Shown: positions 44,958-53,066 of the stretch, one piece after another
Numbering within the stretch: the first letter of the stretch is position 1
Layout of the letters: each line of letters starts with the position of its first letter
Virus record (IMG/VR): IMGVR_UViG_3300020419_000009
Coordinates: 35,400-99,399 of that record
Direction: 5' to 3' (one strand)
Length of the DNA: 64,000 nucleotides
Source of the DNA: a virus
Made by a program: the position numbers and the translations under genes
The notes under the pieces: generated by a model
Seen by the model: the letters and a program-made list of their open reading frames with translations, nothing else
Told to the model about the DNA's origin: nothing
The model's database searches: none

Positions 44958-44986
44958 AATATAACACATTTTCTACTATAAGTCAA
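44958..44986 (-). promoter_or_regulatory. early promoter TTGACT-N17-TATATT
   Basis: On the minus strand TTGACT (44981-44986) and TATATT (44958-44963) are 17 bases apart, ahead of the VWA gene. This is close to the sigma-70 consensus and matches the other early promoters found in this window. Confidence 0.7.
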
Positions 44987-44994
44987 GTAGAAAT

Positions 44995-45021
44995 GGGCGT
45001 TTTTGATAAAGAAGAACGCCC
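44995..45021 (-). terminator. 10-bp hairpin between MoxR and VWA genes
   Basis: GGGCGTTTTT and AAGAACGCCC pair over 10 bases (one G-U) around a 7-base loop, 17 bases past the MoxR stop. No U-run follows on the minus strand, so it may be a weak terminator, an attenuator or an RNA-stability element. The next promoter's -35 begins only 8 bases further on. Confidence 0.45.
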
Positions 45022-45037
45022 AAACTCCTTGTGCTTA

Positions 45038-46129
45038 TTAGGCACTCTGTGCGGCTTGGATATACTTACCAAAGCGATTATGGAATTCATCAAAACACTC
45101 AACCTCATCAGGGTCAATTGGTAATGAGTATTGTGTGAGGGCTAATTTAATACCCATGACCACCAATTCTGTGTCAAAATTATCCATTGCAAAACGTAAA
45201 AAGTTATTGACTTTTGAGTCCCACTTTTTATCGTTTTTATCACATGCTTCTTTAAGTTCATAGCAAAGAGAGACTGTCAAGGAATACATGGCACTGATTT
45301 CTTTAGTCTCAATTTCTTTAACCTTACCATTTAAGATGTCCATCGGATCAGGTAGTTTAGAAGCTACCTTACGATGAGCCATGAACTTTACTGCAAGTCC
45401 TTCGCCTACAGAACCACTTACCAAATCGGTAGTGGTATTCTCGTCATCATCATCCTCAAGTAATTCGGATACAAATGACCAAGAACGCGGTGTTGCAAAA
45501 GAACGACTCGGACTTTTAGGATCAAAGTCATATAAGTCTTTCTTTGCAAATGTCAAATAACCTACAACATCTGAATGAAGTTGATTAGCAGTTGCCCACT
45601 GTAACCAATCATCAAAGTTTACAGATAGTTCTAAGTGTACAAATCTATTAGCCAACGGAGCAGGCATTCTATAAGTAACACCTTTATCAGCTTCTCTATT
45701 ACCTGCGGCTACAATAACTACGTTGTCAGGTAAATGATAAGTACCAACTCTACGGTTAAGAATTAGTTGATATGCCGCCGCCTGTACTGCTGGAGGAGCC
45801 GAATTAAGTTCGTCCATGAATACAATAATTGTATCATATTTTTTTGCAGTTGCAGAATCTGGTAATTCTGCCGGAGGTGCCCATACCATTGTACTAGAAT
45901 TGCTATCAAAGTATGGAATACCTTTAATATCTGTAGGTTCCCATAATGATAATCTAATATCTATTACAAGTGAATTTTTAATTTCGTCACCAATTTGATG
46001 AACAATCTCAGACTTACCAATGCCTGGAGGTCCCCATATAAAAATTGGTCTTTTCTTTTTGAATGCCCTACGTATGCTACTTTTAGCTTGGTTGGGGCTT
46101 ACAGTTCTTAATGCTATATTATCTGCCAT
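45038..46129 (-). CDS. MoxR-like AAA+ ATPase
   Basis: The 363-residue protein has Walker A GPPGIGKSE near residues 33-41, Walker B VFMDELNSAPP, a sensor-like VIVAAGNREAD and an arginine-bearing NRFVHLEL. This is the layout of MoxR-type AAA+ ATPases. With the adjacent VWA protein it should form a chaperone-like pair acting on a protein target in the cell. It has its own near-consensus promoter (46177-46204), so it is probably made early. Confidence 0.88.
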   Translation of the reverse strand: MADNIALRTVSPNQAKSSIRRAFKKKRPIFIWGPPGIGKSEIVHQIGDEIKNSLVIDIRLSLWEPTDIKGIPYFDSNSSTMVWAPPAELPDSATAKKYDTIIVFMDELNSAPPAVQAAAYQLILNRRVGTYHLPDNVVIVAAGNREADKGVTYRMPAPLANRFVHLELSVNFDDWLQWATANQLHSDVVGYLTFAKKDLYDFDPKSPSRSFATPRSWSFVSELLEDDDDENTTTDLVSGSVGEGLAVKFMAHRKVASKLPDPMDILNGKVKEIETKEISAMYSLTVSLCYELKEACDKNDKKWDSKVNNFLRFAMDNFDTELVVMGIKLALTQYSLPIDPDEVECFDEFHNRFGKYIQAAQSA

Positions 46130-46176
46130 GTTGTACTCCTTGTTTGTGTCAGTGCCTAATTTCTAACTATGTATAC

Positions 46177-46204
46177 ATTATAACACCTATTGAACAAAAG
46201 TCAA
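46177..46204 (-). promoter_or_regulatory. early promoter TTGACT-N16-TATAAT
   Basis: TTGACT at 46199-46204 and a perfect TATAAT at 46177-46182 on the minus strand are 16 bases apart. They lie about 48 bases before the MoxR ATG and just after the end of the previous gene. Confidence 0.75.
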
Positions 46205-46223
46205 CCTCTTTTTTGCCAAAATG

Positions 46224-46607
46224 TTATTTTTTTTGGCGTTCTATAGCTTTTATTAATCCATATTTTCTTAGATCTCCGGAAAAAAGATGCAGTTCCATCG
46301 ACTTCTTTTCGTCCGTAACGTTAATACTATGAGGAGTAAGATAGTAGGGACAGTTAATAAACTGATCTAAAAATATAATGGTTTGTACTGTAAGTTTTAA
46401 ATCTTTTGGAAAGGGGATTTCATAGAACTGTAAATCCAATTTTTCTATACAATAGTCATAACCTGAATCTGTAAGACGTAATCCGCCTTCTTCTTTATCT
46501 CGGGTATTTTGCCACCACACAGGCATATATTGCTTTAGTGTTGCTTCACTAATAGCTATATTAGACTGTTTAAGGAAGATCTTAGTATATGTTTCTTTCC
46601 AGTTCAT
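46224..46607 (-). CDS. hypothetical protein
   Basis: This 127-residue protein contains LRLTDSGYDYCIEKLDL and LFSGDLRKYGLIKAIER, a helix-turn feel but no clear named domain. It overlaps the upstream gene by 4 bases (ATGA). It ends inside an AT-rich inverted repeat before the MoxR promoter. Function unknown. Confidence 0.6.
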   Translation of the reverse strand: MNWKETYTKIFLKQSNIAISEATLKQYMPVWWQNTRDKEEGGLRLTDSGYDYCIEKLDLQFYEIPFPKDLKLTVQTIIFLDQFINCPYYLTPHSINVTDEKKSMELHLFSGDLRKYGLIKAIERQKK

Positions 46608-46894
46608 TCATCATGCACCATTTCACCTTGTGTAAGTTTATACACTTCGAACTCTTCTGAACGAAACATTTCATTCAATTTTTTTGCTAGGTTATGTGCA
46701 TGTCCTGGATTTGAAAAAGAAACCTTTTTATATTTAGGTCCGGGGTAATTTGTTAATGCATTAGATGTCTTTAAGTTAAATGGTGCACCTTGATAGAATA
46801 CGGCCCAAATAGCTTCTGCTTTTAATACCTGTTCACACTTGTAGTTTGCTTTGTCTACGTTTTCTAAAATTATTGTTGGTTTTGGTCTACTCAT
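46604..46894 (-). CDS. hypothetical protein
   Basis: This 96-residue protein reads KPTIILENVDKANYKCEQVL then AIWAVFYQGAPFNLK and KKLNEMFRSEEFEVYKL, suggesting a small alpha/beta fold. A GATAAATA candidate late promoter lies 30 bases upstream. I recognise no family. Confidence 0.6.
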   Translation of the reverse strand: MSRPKPTIILENVDKANYKCEQVLKAEAIWAVFYQGAPFNLKTSNALTNYPGPKYKKVSFSNPGHAHNLAKKLNEMFRSEEFEVYKLTQGEMVHDE

Positions 46895-46923
46895 ATGTGT
46901 ATCCTTTAAATTAACTACACATA

Positions 46924-46931
46924 TATTTATC
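46924..46931 (-). promoter_or_regulatory. candidate late promoter (GATAAATA)
   Basis: The octamer on the minus strand lies 30 bases before the ATG at 46894, in a 62-base gap. It is identical to the one before the minus-strand fibre gene. Confidence 0.35.
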
Positions 46932-46956
46932 TCTTTTGTAGAGTTAAACTGGTGTT

Positions 46957-47202
46957 TTACTTCCAGCCTGATCCGCCATCCATACTTATTGTAACAGTTT
47001 CTTCACCACTGCCTTTATTATCTAAGATAAGTTTTTCAAGTCTACCTGTTTGATTTGCCATAACTGTGGATAAACTAAATGCTAATGCCTTAGCCTGTGC
47101 TATAGGAATCTTTATTTCTTTTTGTTGTCCACTGTCAGCAGTTTTTACCTGTTGAATAAATTGTTGTATAGGAATAGTATTAATGGGTTCGTTTGTTTGC
47201 AT
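46957..47202 (-). CDS. small hypothetical protein
   Basis: The 81-residue protein has a helical middle (QAKALAFSLSTVMANQTGRL) and ends DGGSGWK. It overlaps the upstream gene by 23 bases. Function unknown; the position before exonuclease-linked genes suggests a small accessory replication or host-interaction protein. Confidence 0.55.
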   Translation of the reverse strand: MQTNEPINTIPIQQFIQQVKTADSGQQKEIKIPIAQAKALAFSLSTVMANQTGRLEKLILDNKGSGEETVTISMDGGSGWK

Positions 47203-47659
47203 CAGATAATTCCTGTCTCATTGTAAATTCTGTTTTAAAAGGACCTTTGTATGGATACTTTTCTAAAGTAACTAGTTTAGGACAAAAACTTCTAACCCAA
47301 CCCTTATCAAATCTAATTATATAATATCCTGCACTGTATAAACTCTTTGACTTCTTACTCTTAGTAAACAAAGGTAACTTCTTTTGAACATTATACATTA
47401 TATTAAAAGGATTTGTAGATGTTGCAAATCCGTGTATTTCCTTGTGTTTAGTGCTGTCATCTGAAATCTTTGTTTTATCCCAATTTACTCCACCGATAAA
47501 ACTATTAAAAGATTTAGTATCGCTAAAGTATTCTGTACCAGTAGCACAACTATACATATATCTTTTATCTTCTTGTTTAGATAAAGTTCCTATTCTTTGC
47601 CCATCTGATTCTATAATCCAAAACTTATTTTTAAGAATTGGTTTTGCTTTTACTGACAT
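47180..47659 (-). CDS. hypothetical protein
   Basis: The start at 47659 is set by AAGGAG just upstream; an in-frame extension to 47686 has no ribosome site. The 159-residue basic protein has strand-rich stretches (FWIIESDGQRIGTL, GYYIIRFDKGWVRSFCPKL). It lies 10 bases after the exonuclease gene. No family recognised. Confidence 0.6.
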   Translation of the reverse strand: MSVKAKPILKNKFWIIESDGQRIGTLSKQEDKRYMYSCATGTEYFSDTKSFNSFIGGVNWDKTKISDDSTKHKEIHGFATSTNPFNIMYNVQKKLPLFTKSKKSKSLYSAGYYIIRFDKGWVRSFCPKLVTLEKYPYKGPFKTEFTMRQELSDANKRTH

Positions 47660-47669
47660 ATCTTCTCCT

Positions 47670-48653
47670 TTATGCATACTTGGCATTTAGTGCCTCAGCA
47701 TACTGTTGAACGTTGTCTGCTATTCTCTGCATGTCATGTTTTGCACAGAATTTCATTAAGTGTAATCCTACCTGTGATACCTTCTTAGGTTCCATAGCAT
47801 CTTCGACTACATCGTTTATAATAGATCTAATATTACCAGGTTGTGCAGATAAATCACATAGTGTAACATTACGATTGTAATCGTCTAACACACGATGTTC
47901 TACGCCTTCGTGATCAGTCCAACGTTGTAACATCATGTTATTCCAGTTAAATCCTTTTGTCTTTCTATCTTCAAATGCTTCTAATAAGCCTACCTTGTTC
48001 CGTGTGCCTTTTGTTCTTACACCAGGATATGCACTGAACACATTATCACTTGTATCACCTCTCATGCATTTTTCAAACAACATAAATTCTGGATTAGGTG
48101 CTAGTTTAGGATTACCTGTTTTCTTATCAATCACAGGCTTTTTCTTCTTATCGTCAAAATAACCTTCATGTGTAATTATAGTATTGCTTACACCATTGTA
48201 TTGTTTTACATTAGGTGCAATAAGTTGTGCAAAGTCACCATCAGTTGATATAATAACATGCTCATCGTTAGGGTGTGCTTGTACCCAACCTGCAATAAGA
48301 TCATCTGCTTCTAGTTGGGGATGTTGTAATACCGAACAATTTGTTTTACTAGATACAAAGTCTTTAAACTCATCAAACATCTCCCAGAACACAACATCTT
48401 CTTGTTGTTGTGCTTCAGTCTGTGCCGCACGAGCATCACTTCTATTTCTCTTGTAAGGCTCATATACATCCTTACGCCAGCTTCTACCTTCTAAGCAAAA
48501 CACAACATGAGCACCTTCAAAGTCAGCCCATGCTTTTCTAATACTACCTAAGGTAATATGGAAAGCCATACCCACCTTAGTATCAAGATCACCTCTTACA
48601 ACGTGTCTTGCTCTAAAAAAAGTATTTGCCGTGTCTACTAGAATGTATGTCAT
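47670..48653 (-). CDS. 5'-3' exonuclease / RNase H, FEN family
   Basis: The 327-residue protein opens YILVDTANTFFRARH, the FEN/PIN metal-site strand. It has RSWRKDVYEPYKRNRS, LEADDLIAGWV and ISTDGDFAQLI, the acidic motifs of 5'-3' exonucleases such as T4 RNase H and polymerase-linked 5' nucleases. It would remove RNA primers or flaps during phage DNA replication. An early promoter lies inside the end of the preceding gene. Confidence 0.88.
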   Translation of the reverse strand: MTYILVDTANTFFRARHVVRGDLDTKVGMAFHITLGSIRKAWADFEGAHVVFCLEGRSWRKDVYEPYKRNRSDARAAQTEAQQQEDVVFWEMFDEFKDFVSSKTNCSVLQHPQLEADDLIAGWVQAHPNDEHVIISTDGDFAQLIAPNVKQYNGVSNTIITHEGYFDDKKKKPVIDKKTGNPKLAPNPEFMLFEKCMRGDTSDNVFSAYPGVRTKGTRNKVGLLEAFEDRKTKGFNWNNMMLQRWTDHEGVEHRVLDDYNRNVTLCDLSAQPGNIRSIINDVVEDAMEPKKVSQVGLHLMKFCAKHDMQRIADNVQQYAEALNAKYA

Positions 48654-49036
48654 TTTACCTCGCTCTTATCATCGCCTAAGTTACTAGTATTAATATAACC
48701 TGAATTTCGCTCTTTGTCAAGTCCTTCATCATCCAAAATCTGTCTAGCTATAGTTTTAAACCAACCATCTACGATTTCTTCAGGTGACGAACCCGAATAT
48801 CCTGCGTCTATCAGTTTTTCAACGAATTCATTGTTCCAATCAAGTTCAAAGAATCCGTTACGGATATTCTCTGGATTTACCTTAGTATCCAAAACTCCTA
48901 CCCAAGGCTCACCATCTTTAGTTGCCTTTTCTTTTTCTTTGGCAAGTACTGCTCTTCTTTCGTCTTCAGCACTAAGAGGTTTTTCTGTCTCTTTCTTTTT
49001 ACCAAAGCCTTTTATCTTATTAATGATATCTTTCAT
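48650..49036 (-). CDS. conserved hypothetical protein
   Basis: This 128-residue charged protein begins with a Lys/Glu-rich helix and contains NIRNGFFELDWNNEFVEKLI and EEIVDGWFKTIARQIL. It overlaps the exonuclease gene by 4 bases. Its last ~70 bases carry the exonuclease promoter. A gene of this kind next to the exonuclease is something I associate with T4-like marine phages; function unknown. Confidence 0.6.
   Translation of the reverse strand: MKDIINKIKGFGKKKETEKPLSAEDERRAVLAKEKEKATKDGEPWVGVLDTKVNPENIRNGFFELDWNNEFVEKLIDAGYSGSSPEEIVDGWFKTIARQILDDEGLDKERNSGYINTSNLGDDKSEVK
48692..48720 (-). promoter_or_regulatory. early promoter TTGACA-N17-TATATT inside a gene
   Basis: TTGACA at 48715-48720 and TATATT at 48692-48697 on the minus strand sit 17 bases apart within the 3' end of the preceding coding region. 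They are about 39 bases before the exonuclease ATG. Confidence 0.65.
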
Positions 49037-49046
49037 ATCACCTCCT

Positions 49047-49943
49047 TTATGTTCCTATTGCATTACCAAATAGATATACATGTACTCTTGCCGCCACGTT
49101 ATATCCTCTTTGAAATGCCATTTTTGCAACGTCACCTGCTGTCGTAGTCTGTTCTTCTTCTCTTGCACCAACAGGCATGACCCATATAGGCCAATCTACT
49201 CCCTCTGCTTTAAATTTCTCTATAACAGATTCCATTTCATCCCATTGTTGTTGTTCGGAACCTACAACAAATTTTAATTGTCCTTTATCAGAAAGTTCTG
49301 CATACTCGCCAACTACTTGTGGAAGTATTGCCTTCTTTGCTTCTTCACCTGCTACTGTCCATAACTTAGGACTACAACTAAAAAATACTTCTTCATCAAT
49401 TCTTTTAACCCATTCTTTAAAAGGATCTCTTAACTTTTGTGTACCATTAGTTTCAAAAGTCATTGAACTAGGCAAGTTACCTTGCTTTTCTAATTCTTCA
49501 TATATACCAACACTTGCTAACTGTCCTGTTATCATTAAAGGCTCACCGCCTGTAAAACATAAGTGTTGTGTCTGTTTGCTAACAGGATGTAAAAACAAAC
49601 CTTCTGGATTAGAATCTGTTCTTAGTATATCTACAATTTTGTTTGCTAATACACTAGGAGTTTCATGTCCCATAAGATGTTTGTATTTCTTTGCCCAAGT
49701 ATACGAACTATCACAACCTTTTTCCCATACAGGCAAGTCTTCTACTCTTTTTACTTGACTTACGTCATAATCTAAAAAAGGAAGATCATAAGTTTCTGGA
49801 TTTGTAGGATCTATTTGACCGAAGCCACTGCATTGTAAATTACAAAGAAAAAATCTTATCCAAGCAGTAGGTACACCTGTGTAATGTCCTTCTCCTTGAA
49901 TACTATGAAATATTTCAGAATAATATACAGGCTTCTCAGTCAT
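49047..49943 (-). CDS. queE: 7-carboxy-7-deazaguanine synthase (radical SAM)
   Basis: The 298-residue enzyme starts with SEIFHSIQGEGHYTGVPTAW, the QueE hallmark, and has HLCFTGGEPLM for SAM. The cluster cysteines are spread out. C34 and C38 are followed only at C77 by the third (GCDSSYTW, matching the usual CDxxYTW), because about 36 extra residues separate the second and third Cys. QueE turns 6-carboxytetrahydropterin into 7-carboxy-7-deazaguanine. With FolE, QueD and the DpdA-like protein it would feed DNA base modification. Confidence 0.88.
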   Translation of the reverse strand: MTEKPVYYSEIFHSIQGEGHYTGVPTAWIRFFLCNLQCSGFGQIDPTNPETYDLPFLDYDVSQVKRVEDLPVWEKGCDSSYTWAKKYKHLMGHETPSVLANKIVDILRTDSNPEGLFLHPVSKQTQHLCFTGGEPLMITGQLASVGIYEELEKQGNLPSSMTFETNGTQKLRDPFKEWVKRIDEEVFFSCSPKLWTVAGEEAKKAILPQVVGEYAELSDKGQLKFVVGSEQQQWDEMESVIEKFKAEGVDWPIWVMPVGAREEEQTTTAGDVAKMAFQRGYNVAARVHVYLFGNAIGT

Positions 49944-50130
49944 GCTTTACTTCTACCAATGGTTCAAAATAAGTGCTATCAGTATAATCACCACCTGGAG
50001 AAAATTTTCTAACAACAGTTTCTTTTACAAATTGATTGCCTTTTACAATGTATGTGATAAATTCTTGTTGCACCACACCTTTTGTATCTCTTTCAAAAGC
50101 TGATCTAAGTGGACCATCATCTATTACCAT
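49936..50130 (-). CDS. small hypothetical protein
   Basis: This 64-residue protein is strand-rich (FITYIVKGNQFVKETVVRKF). It overlaps queE by 8 bases and shares a base with the upstream small membrane protein gene. Function unknown. Confidence 0.5.
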   Translation of the reverse strand: MVIDDGPLRSAFERDTKGVVQQEFITYIVKGNQFVKETVVRKFSPGGDYTDSTYFEPLVEVKHD

Positions 50131-50330
50131 TATACTATCTCCTCTACAATACCTAATATTTCTGCCAATACAAATGCAACACCAGAAAACATCATTAAAT
50201 AACCTGAATAAGCAATAATAATATCTGTGTAGTCATTCGCTGACCAAAGTTCGTAGCCTGCGTATGCTAGTACTCCGCCTGCTATAATTCTAAGAACACT
50301 CTTTACCATACTAACGGAAAAATGATTCAT
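50130..50330 (-). CDS. small membrane protein, two spans
   Basis: This 66-residue protein has two hydrophobic segments (SVLRIIAGGVLAYAGYEL and IIIAYSGYLMMFSGVAFVLA) joined by a short polar turn. It is a likely inner-membrane hairpin. It lies between folE and queE but has no motif linking it to that pathway. Confidence 0.6.
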   Translation of the reverse strand: MNHFSVSMVKSVLRIIAGGVLAYAGYELWSANDYTDIIIAYSGYLMMFSGVAFVLAEILGIVEEIV

Positions 50331-50342
50331 AATAATACTCCT

Positions 50343-51029
50343 TTATCTTGGTGCAAACTCTTGTTGCAGTTTAATATTATCCATAAACTCTTTTTTAGTT
50401 CCTGGATCTTCATTAAATGCTCCACGTAGTACAGTAGTCTGTGTCAAACTACTATGAGCACCAATGCCTCTGTTTTCACAACAACCATGTGTTGCTTGTA
50501 AGTAAACACCTATATTAGAACTACCTGTTGCTTTTTGTATTTCATTAGCAATTACATTGTTTAGTTCTTCTTGTAGTGTTCCTCTTCTTGCACACCATTG
50601 TGCTATTCTTGTATACTTAGAAAGTCCTATAAGTGTCTCAGCGGCAATAATACCAATGTATGCTACACCCGATACTGGCTGATGATGATGCGAACACATA
50701 CTTTTAATTTCACTTCTCACAACCAACATTCCTTTATAACCATCATCTACATGATTAGGAAATGCAGTTGCATTAGGCATAGGATTATACCTACCACTCA
50801 TAATTTCATTAATATACATTTTTGCTAGTCTTCTACCAGTGTCCATACTGTTAGGATCATTGTACCGATCAATAACTAGGCTATCTAATACTGCTTCAAA
50901 CTTTGGTGTTAGTTCTTCAATAAGTGCTTCCTTGTCACCTTCTTGTAATACATTACTAATGTTATCTCCTGCCCAATACCTAATGTTAGCATCTTGCAGT
51001 CTTGCTATAATTTCGTCACTTTTATTCAA
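50343..51029 (-). CDS. folE: GTP cyclohydrolase I
   Basis: The 228-residue protein has SMCSHHHQPVSG (zinc Cys and His), LIGLSKYTRIAQWCARRGTLQEEL and TGSSNIGVYLQATHGCCENRG (the second zinc Cys). These are all core FolE-I motifs. It makes 7,8-dihydroneopterin triphosphate, the entry to 7-deazaguanine synthesis. A perfect-consensus early promoter stands 44 bases upstream of the ATG. Confidence 0.93.
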   Translation of the reverse strand: MNKSDEIIARLQDANIRYWAGDNISNVLQEGDKEALIEELTPKFEAVLDSLVIDRYNDPNSMDTGRRLAKMYINEIMSGRYNPMPNATAFPNHVDDGYKGMLVVRSEIKSMCSHHHQPVSGVAYIGIIAAETLIGLSKYTRIAQWCARRGTLQEELNNVIANEIQKATGSSNIGVYLQATHGCCENRGIGAHSSLTQTTVLRGAFNEDPGTKKEFMDNIKLQQEFAPR

Positions 51030-51072
51030 TTTTCGTCTCCGATGTTAAGGCAGTGGATTGCCATTTCTGTTT

Positions 51073-51101
51073 ATTATACATGTTATTTAGGTCTTTGTCA
51101 A
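51073..51101 (-). promoter_or_regulatory. early promoter TTGACA-N17-TATAAT (perfect consensus)
   Basis: TTGACA at 51096-51101 and TATAAT at 51073-51078 on the minus strand are 17 bases apart, directly ahead of folE. Both hexamers and the spacer match the sigma-70 optimum. The 5' untranslated region contains a small GGCA/TGCC inverted repeat. Confidence 0.85.
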
Positions 51102-51115
51102 CAGTTATTTTAAAA

Positions 51116-51934
51116 TTATTTGCCATCTTGCTCTTTAATATAGCCAAAATAATCAACTGCTATCTTCCTATGTATTTCTCTTATGTAGTGTTCTCTATCA
51201 ATTCTATAATGTTCGCTTTCAGTATCGATATCAAATCTTTCTTTCATAAACTCTTGAGCTGTCATAGGAGCTCTTACACAATCTATTTTTCCAAAGAAGT
51301 CTAGATTGTCTGGCATAAAAACACGTTCGTTGATATTCCACAGGTACCATTTCACGTTGTTTCTTCTGCATAATTCATTTATTGTAAACAGGTTCATACA
51401 ATAGTTCTTATATTGTAATACCGTTGTTAGCTCATGGTATATTTTTGTATATGTATATTTTTCATGAAATAAACTAAAATCATGTGTAGTATTCATATCA
51501 TCAAATTCAAAGCCCTTAAACTGTTCGTAATTTTCCGTACGTGGCTGTTCGATCATTTCAACATAGTTGTCAGAAACTCTATGATCTGTATATCTATGTA
51601 TAAGGTCGTCTTTTTCTAATGTGTCATCTAAAAAAAGATCGGATTTAGTAAATTCGCCTACGTCTAGTTCCCTGGAACAGGATAAAAGAAACCTGTTCCA
51701 GTAAGTTGATTGTATGAATACTTCGTCGAAATCTGTATATCGGTCAAACATTGTTTTTAACCAAACAGGATATTTGTCGTTACAACCACCTGGCATACTG
51801 TATATCACTGTTTTTTTATTGAAATGATTTGCATATATTTCTGCATAGTTATTACTTTGCCATGCAGATATCTTGCCTCCCATTTCGAAGTATCCGTGCG
51901 AGTGACTATCGCCTATGAATAGTGTTCTAGCCAT
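51116..51934 (-). CDS. SGNH-hydrolase-like protein
   Basis: The ATG at 51934 overlaps the previous stop by 8 bases and is preferred to a TTG at 51949. The 272-residue protein begins RTLFIGDSHSHGYFE, a GDS(H) block I with the nucleophile Ser, and has SMPGGCNDK where the oxyanion Gly/Asn would be. EVFIQSTYWNRF follows as a strand. A His near the C-terminus (REHYIREIHRK) could complete the triad. Ester or acetyl-sugar hydrolysis is plausible. Confidence 0.62.
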   Translation of the reverse strand: MARTLFIGDSHSHGYFEMGGKISAWQSNNYAEIYANHFNKKTVIYSMPGGCNDKYPVWLKTMFDRYTDFDEVFIQSTYWNRFLLSCSRELDVGEFTKSDLFLDDTLEKDDLIHRYTDHRVSDNYVEMIEQPRTENYEQFKGFEFDDMNTTHDFSLFHEKYTYTKIYHELTTVLQYKNYCMNLFTINELCRRNNVKWYLWNINERVFMPDNLDFFGKIDCVRAPMTAQEFMKERFDIDTESEHYRIDREHYIREIHRKIAVDYFGYIKEQDGK

Positions 51935-52136
51935 TAAAATATTTGTCAATCATAGACAGTCTGTCATCCGCCGCCGCCAATTTATCAAGCTCTGAAATTA
52001 CTGCCTCAGTAACATCTGAATGTTCACCAATACCTGCTGGCATTGTCTGATACACTTGAATGTTAGCTAAATGAACTGCAACTTCGCCTTCTGCTTGTTT
52101 CTTGGCCGCCTGTAGTATTGCGTCTCCAACTTTCAT
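51927..52136 (-). CDS. small hypothetical protein
   Basis: This is a 69-residue mostly helical protein (AAKKQAEGEVAVHLANIQVY, VTEAVISELDKLAAADDRL). It overlaps the HIT gene by 4 bases and the SGNH gene by 8, so translation is coupled. Unknown function. Confidence 0.55.
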   Translation of the reverse strand: MKVGDAILQAAKKQAEGEVAVHLANIQVYQTMPAGIGEHSDVTEAVISELDKLAAADDRLSMIDKYFNG

Positions 52137-52492
52137 TTTTGCTTTTCCTTTCTGTAATTACCCTTGCTAGGAATGACATGACGTACTCCTCCTCTTGGGT
52201 CTTCCATATCCCCGTTTCTACGTGGAATTAAATGGACATGAGGATAATCAACACTTTGACCTGCTTCTTTACCTACATTTTGTCCTATGTTGAACGCATC
52301 ACAATATCCACGTTCAACCCAATCGTAGCCCCATTTGTATGCGGCTTCGAAACACTTTACTAGAGATTGCCAATTTTCTTCTTTGGGTACAAAAAGAACA
52401 TGTCCGTCTGTGACCGGATATCCGTCTCTAAAAACTGTAAACTCTCTTGAATCTATTAATATATCAGTCCAAGGTATATCTTTATATTCCAT
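52133..52492 (-). CDS. HIT-family nucleotide hydrolase-like protein
   Basis: The 119-residue protein has FRDGYPVTDGHVLFVPKEE, the strand pattern of HIT proteins, and YPHVHLIPRRNGD, the HIT motif with the first His replaced by Tyr or Pro but the two central His kept. HIT proteins hydrolyse nucleoside phosphoramidates or dinucleotides. It overlaps the upstream oxygenase gene by 11 bases. Confidence 0.75.
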   Translation of the reverse strand: MEYKDIPWTDILIDSREFTVFRDGYPVTDGHVLFVPKEENWQSLVKCFEAAYKWGYDWVERGYCDAFNIGQNVGKEAGQSVDYPHVHLIPRRNGDMEDPRGGVRHVIPSKGNYRKEKQK

Positions 52493-53066
52493 AATTAAAA
52501 CTCACCATTATACGTTCTTTATCTATCGTTTGCTGATGTACTTTGTGTAGCACATGACTAGGAAATATAATTAAACTTCCTGTTTCTGCAGAACAAGTTA
52601 CTTCGGGAGAGTTGAATTCTGTTAACCCTTTTACCCCAGTTCTTGGCCAATGACCTTTTTGATTACGATTTACAAACGTCAAACCAGGATGTGTTTGATC
52701 AGCTTGTACATAATATACACCACTCCACACACTAGGCAAATGGTGATGTTCTTCATGGTAAGTATGTTTTCTCATAATACTATACCAACTAGACTCTAAG
52801 ATTGGAGTGCCTTCTAACATTGTTTCGTTATGACACTTCATTATTACTTCATTTATAAATTCTTTGAGTTTACTTAATTGAGGAAGATCTAATACATTTG
52901 TATTAGCACCATAGGAAGTATATCCGTTAGCTGAATATCTAACTGGAGAAGGATCTTGTTTTTCTTTTTCTAATAATAAAGGAACAACATCTTTTTGAAG
53001 TTCTTGCGAATCCTCAAACTTTGATCTATAAACTTTTGTAGGAAAAATTAATTGTGCATCAATCAT
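52482..53066 (-). CDS. 2OG-Fe(II) oxygenase (2OG-FeII_Oxy_5-like)
   Basis: The 194-residue protein has SSWYSIMRKHTYHEEHHHLP followed by WSGVYYVQAD, the typical HxH/HxD-containing block of this phage-common family. IIFPSHVLHKVHQQ gives the distal His. Such proteins are widespread in T4-like marine phages. It stands apart from the 28-39 kb oxygenase array and is probably an early gene with a separate role. Confidence 0.72.
   Translation of the reverse strand: MIDAQLIFPTKVYRSKFEDSQELQKDVVPLLLEKEKQDPSPVRYSANGYTSYGANTNVLDLPQLSKLKEFINEVIMKCHNETMLEGTPILESSWYSIMRKHTYHEEHHHLPSVWSGVYYVQADQTHPGLTFVNRNQKGHWPRTGVKGLTEFNSPEVTCSAETGSLIIFPSHVLHKVHQQTIDKERIMVSFNYGI

Noticed and set aside
46210-46236. Inverted repeat GCCAAAA/TTTTGGC near the end of the 46224-46607 gene as a terminator
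   Set aside because: On the minus strand it is followed by a run of A rather than T, and the stem is made of A/T tracts that include the coding end.
50126-50136. TATAAT overlapping the ATG of the small gene ending at 50130 as a promoter
   Set aside because: No TTGACA-like hexamer is found 16-18 bases upstream, unlike the other early promoters.
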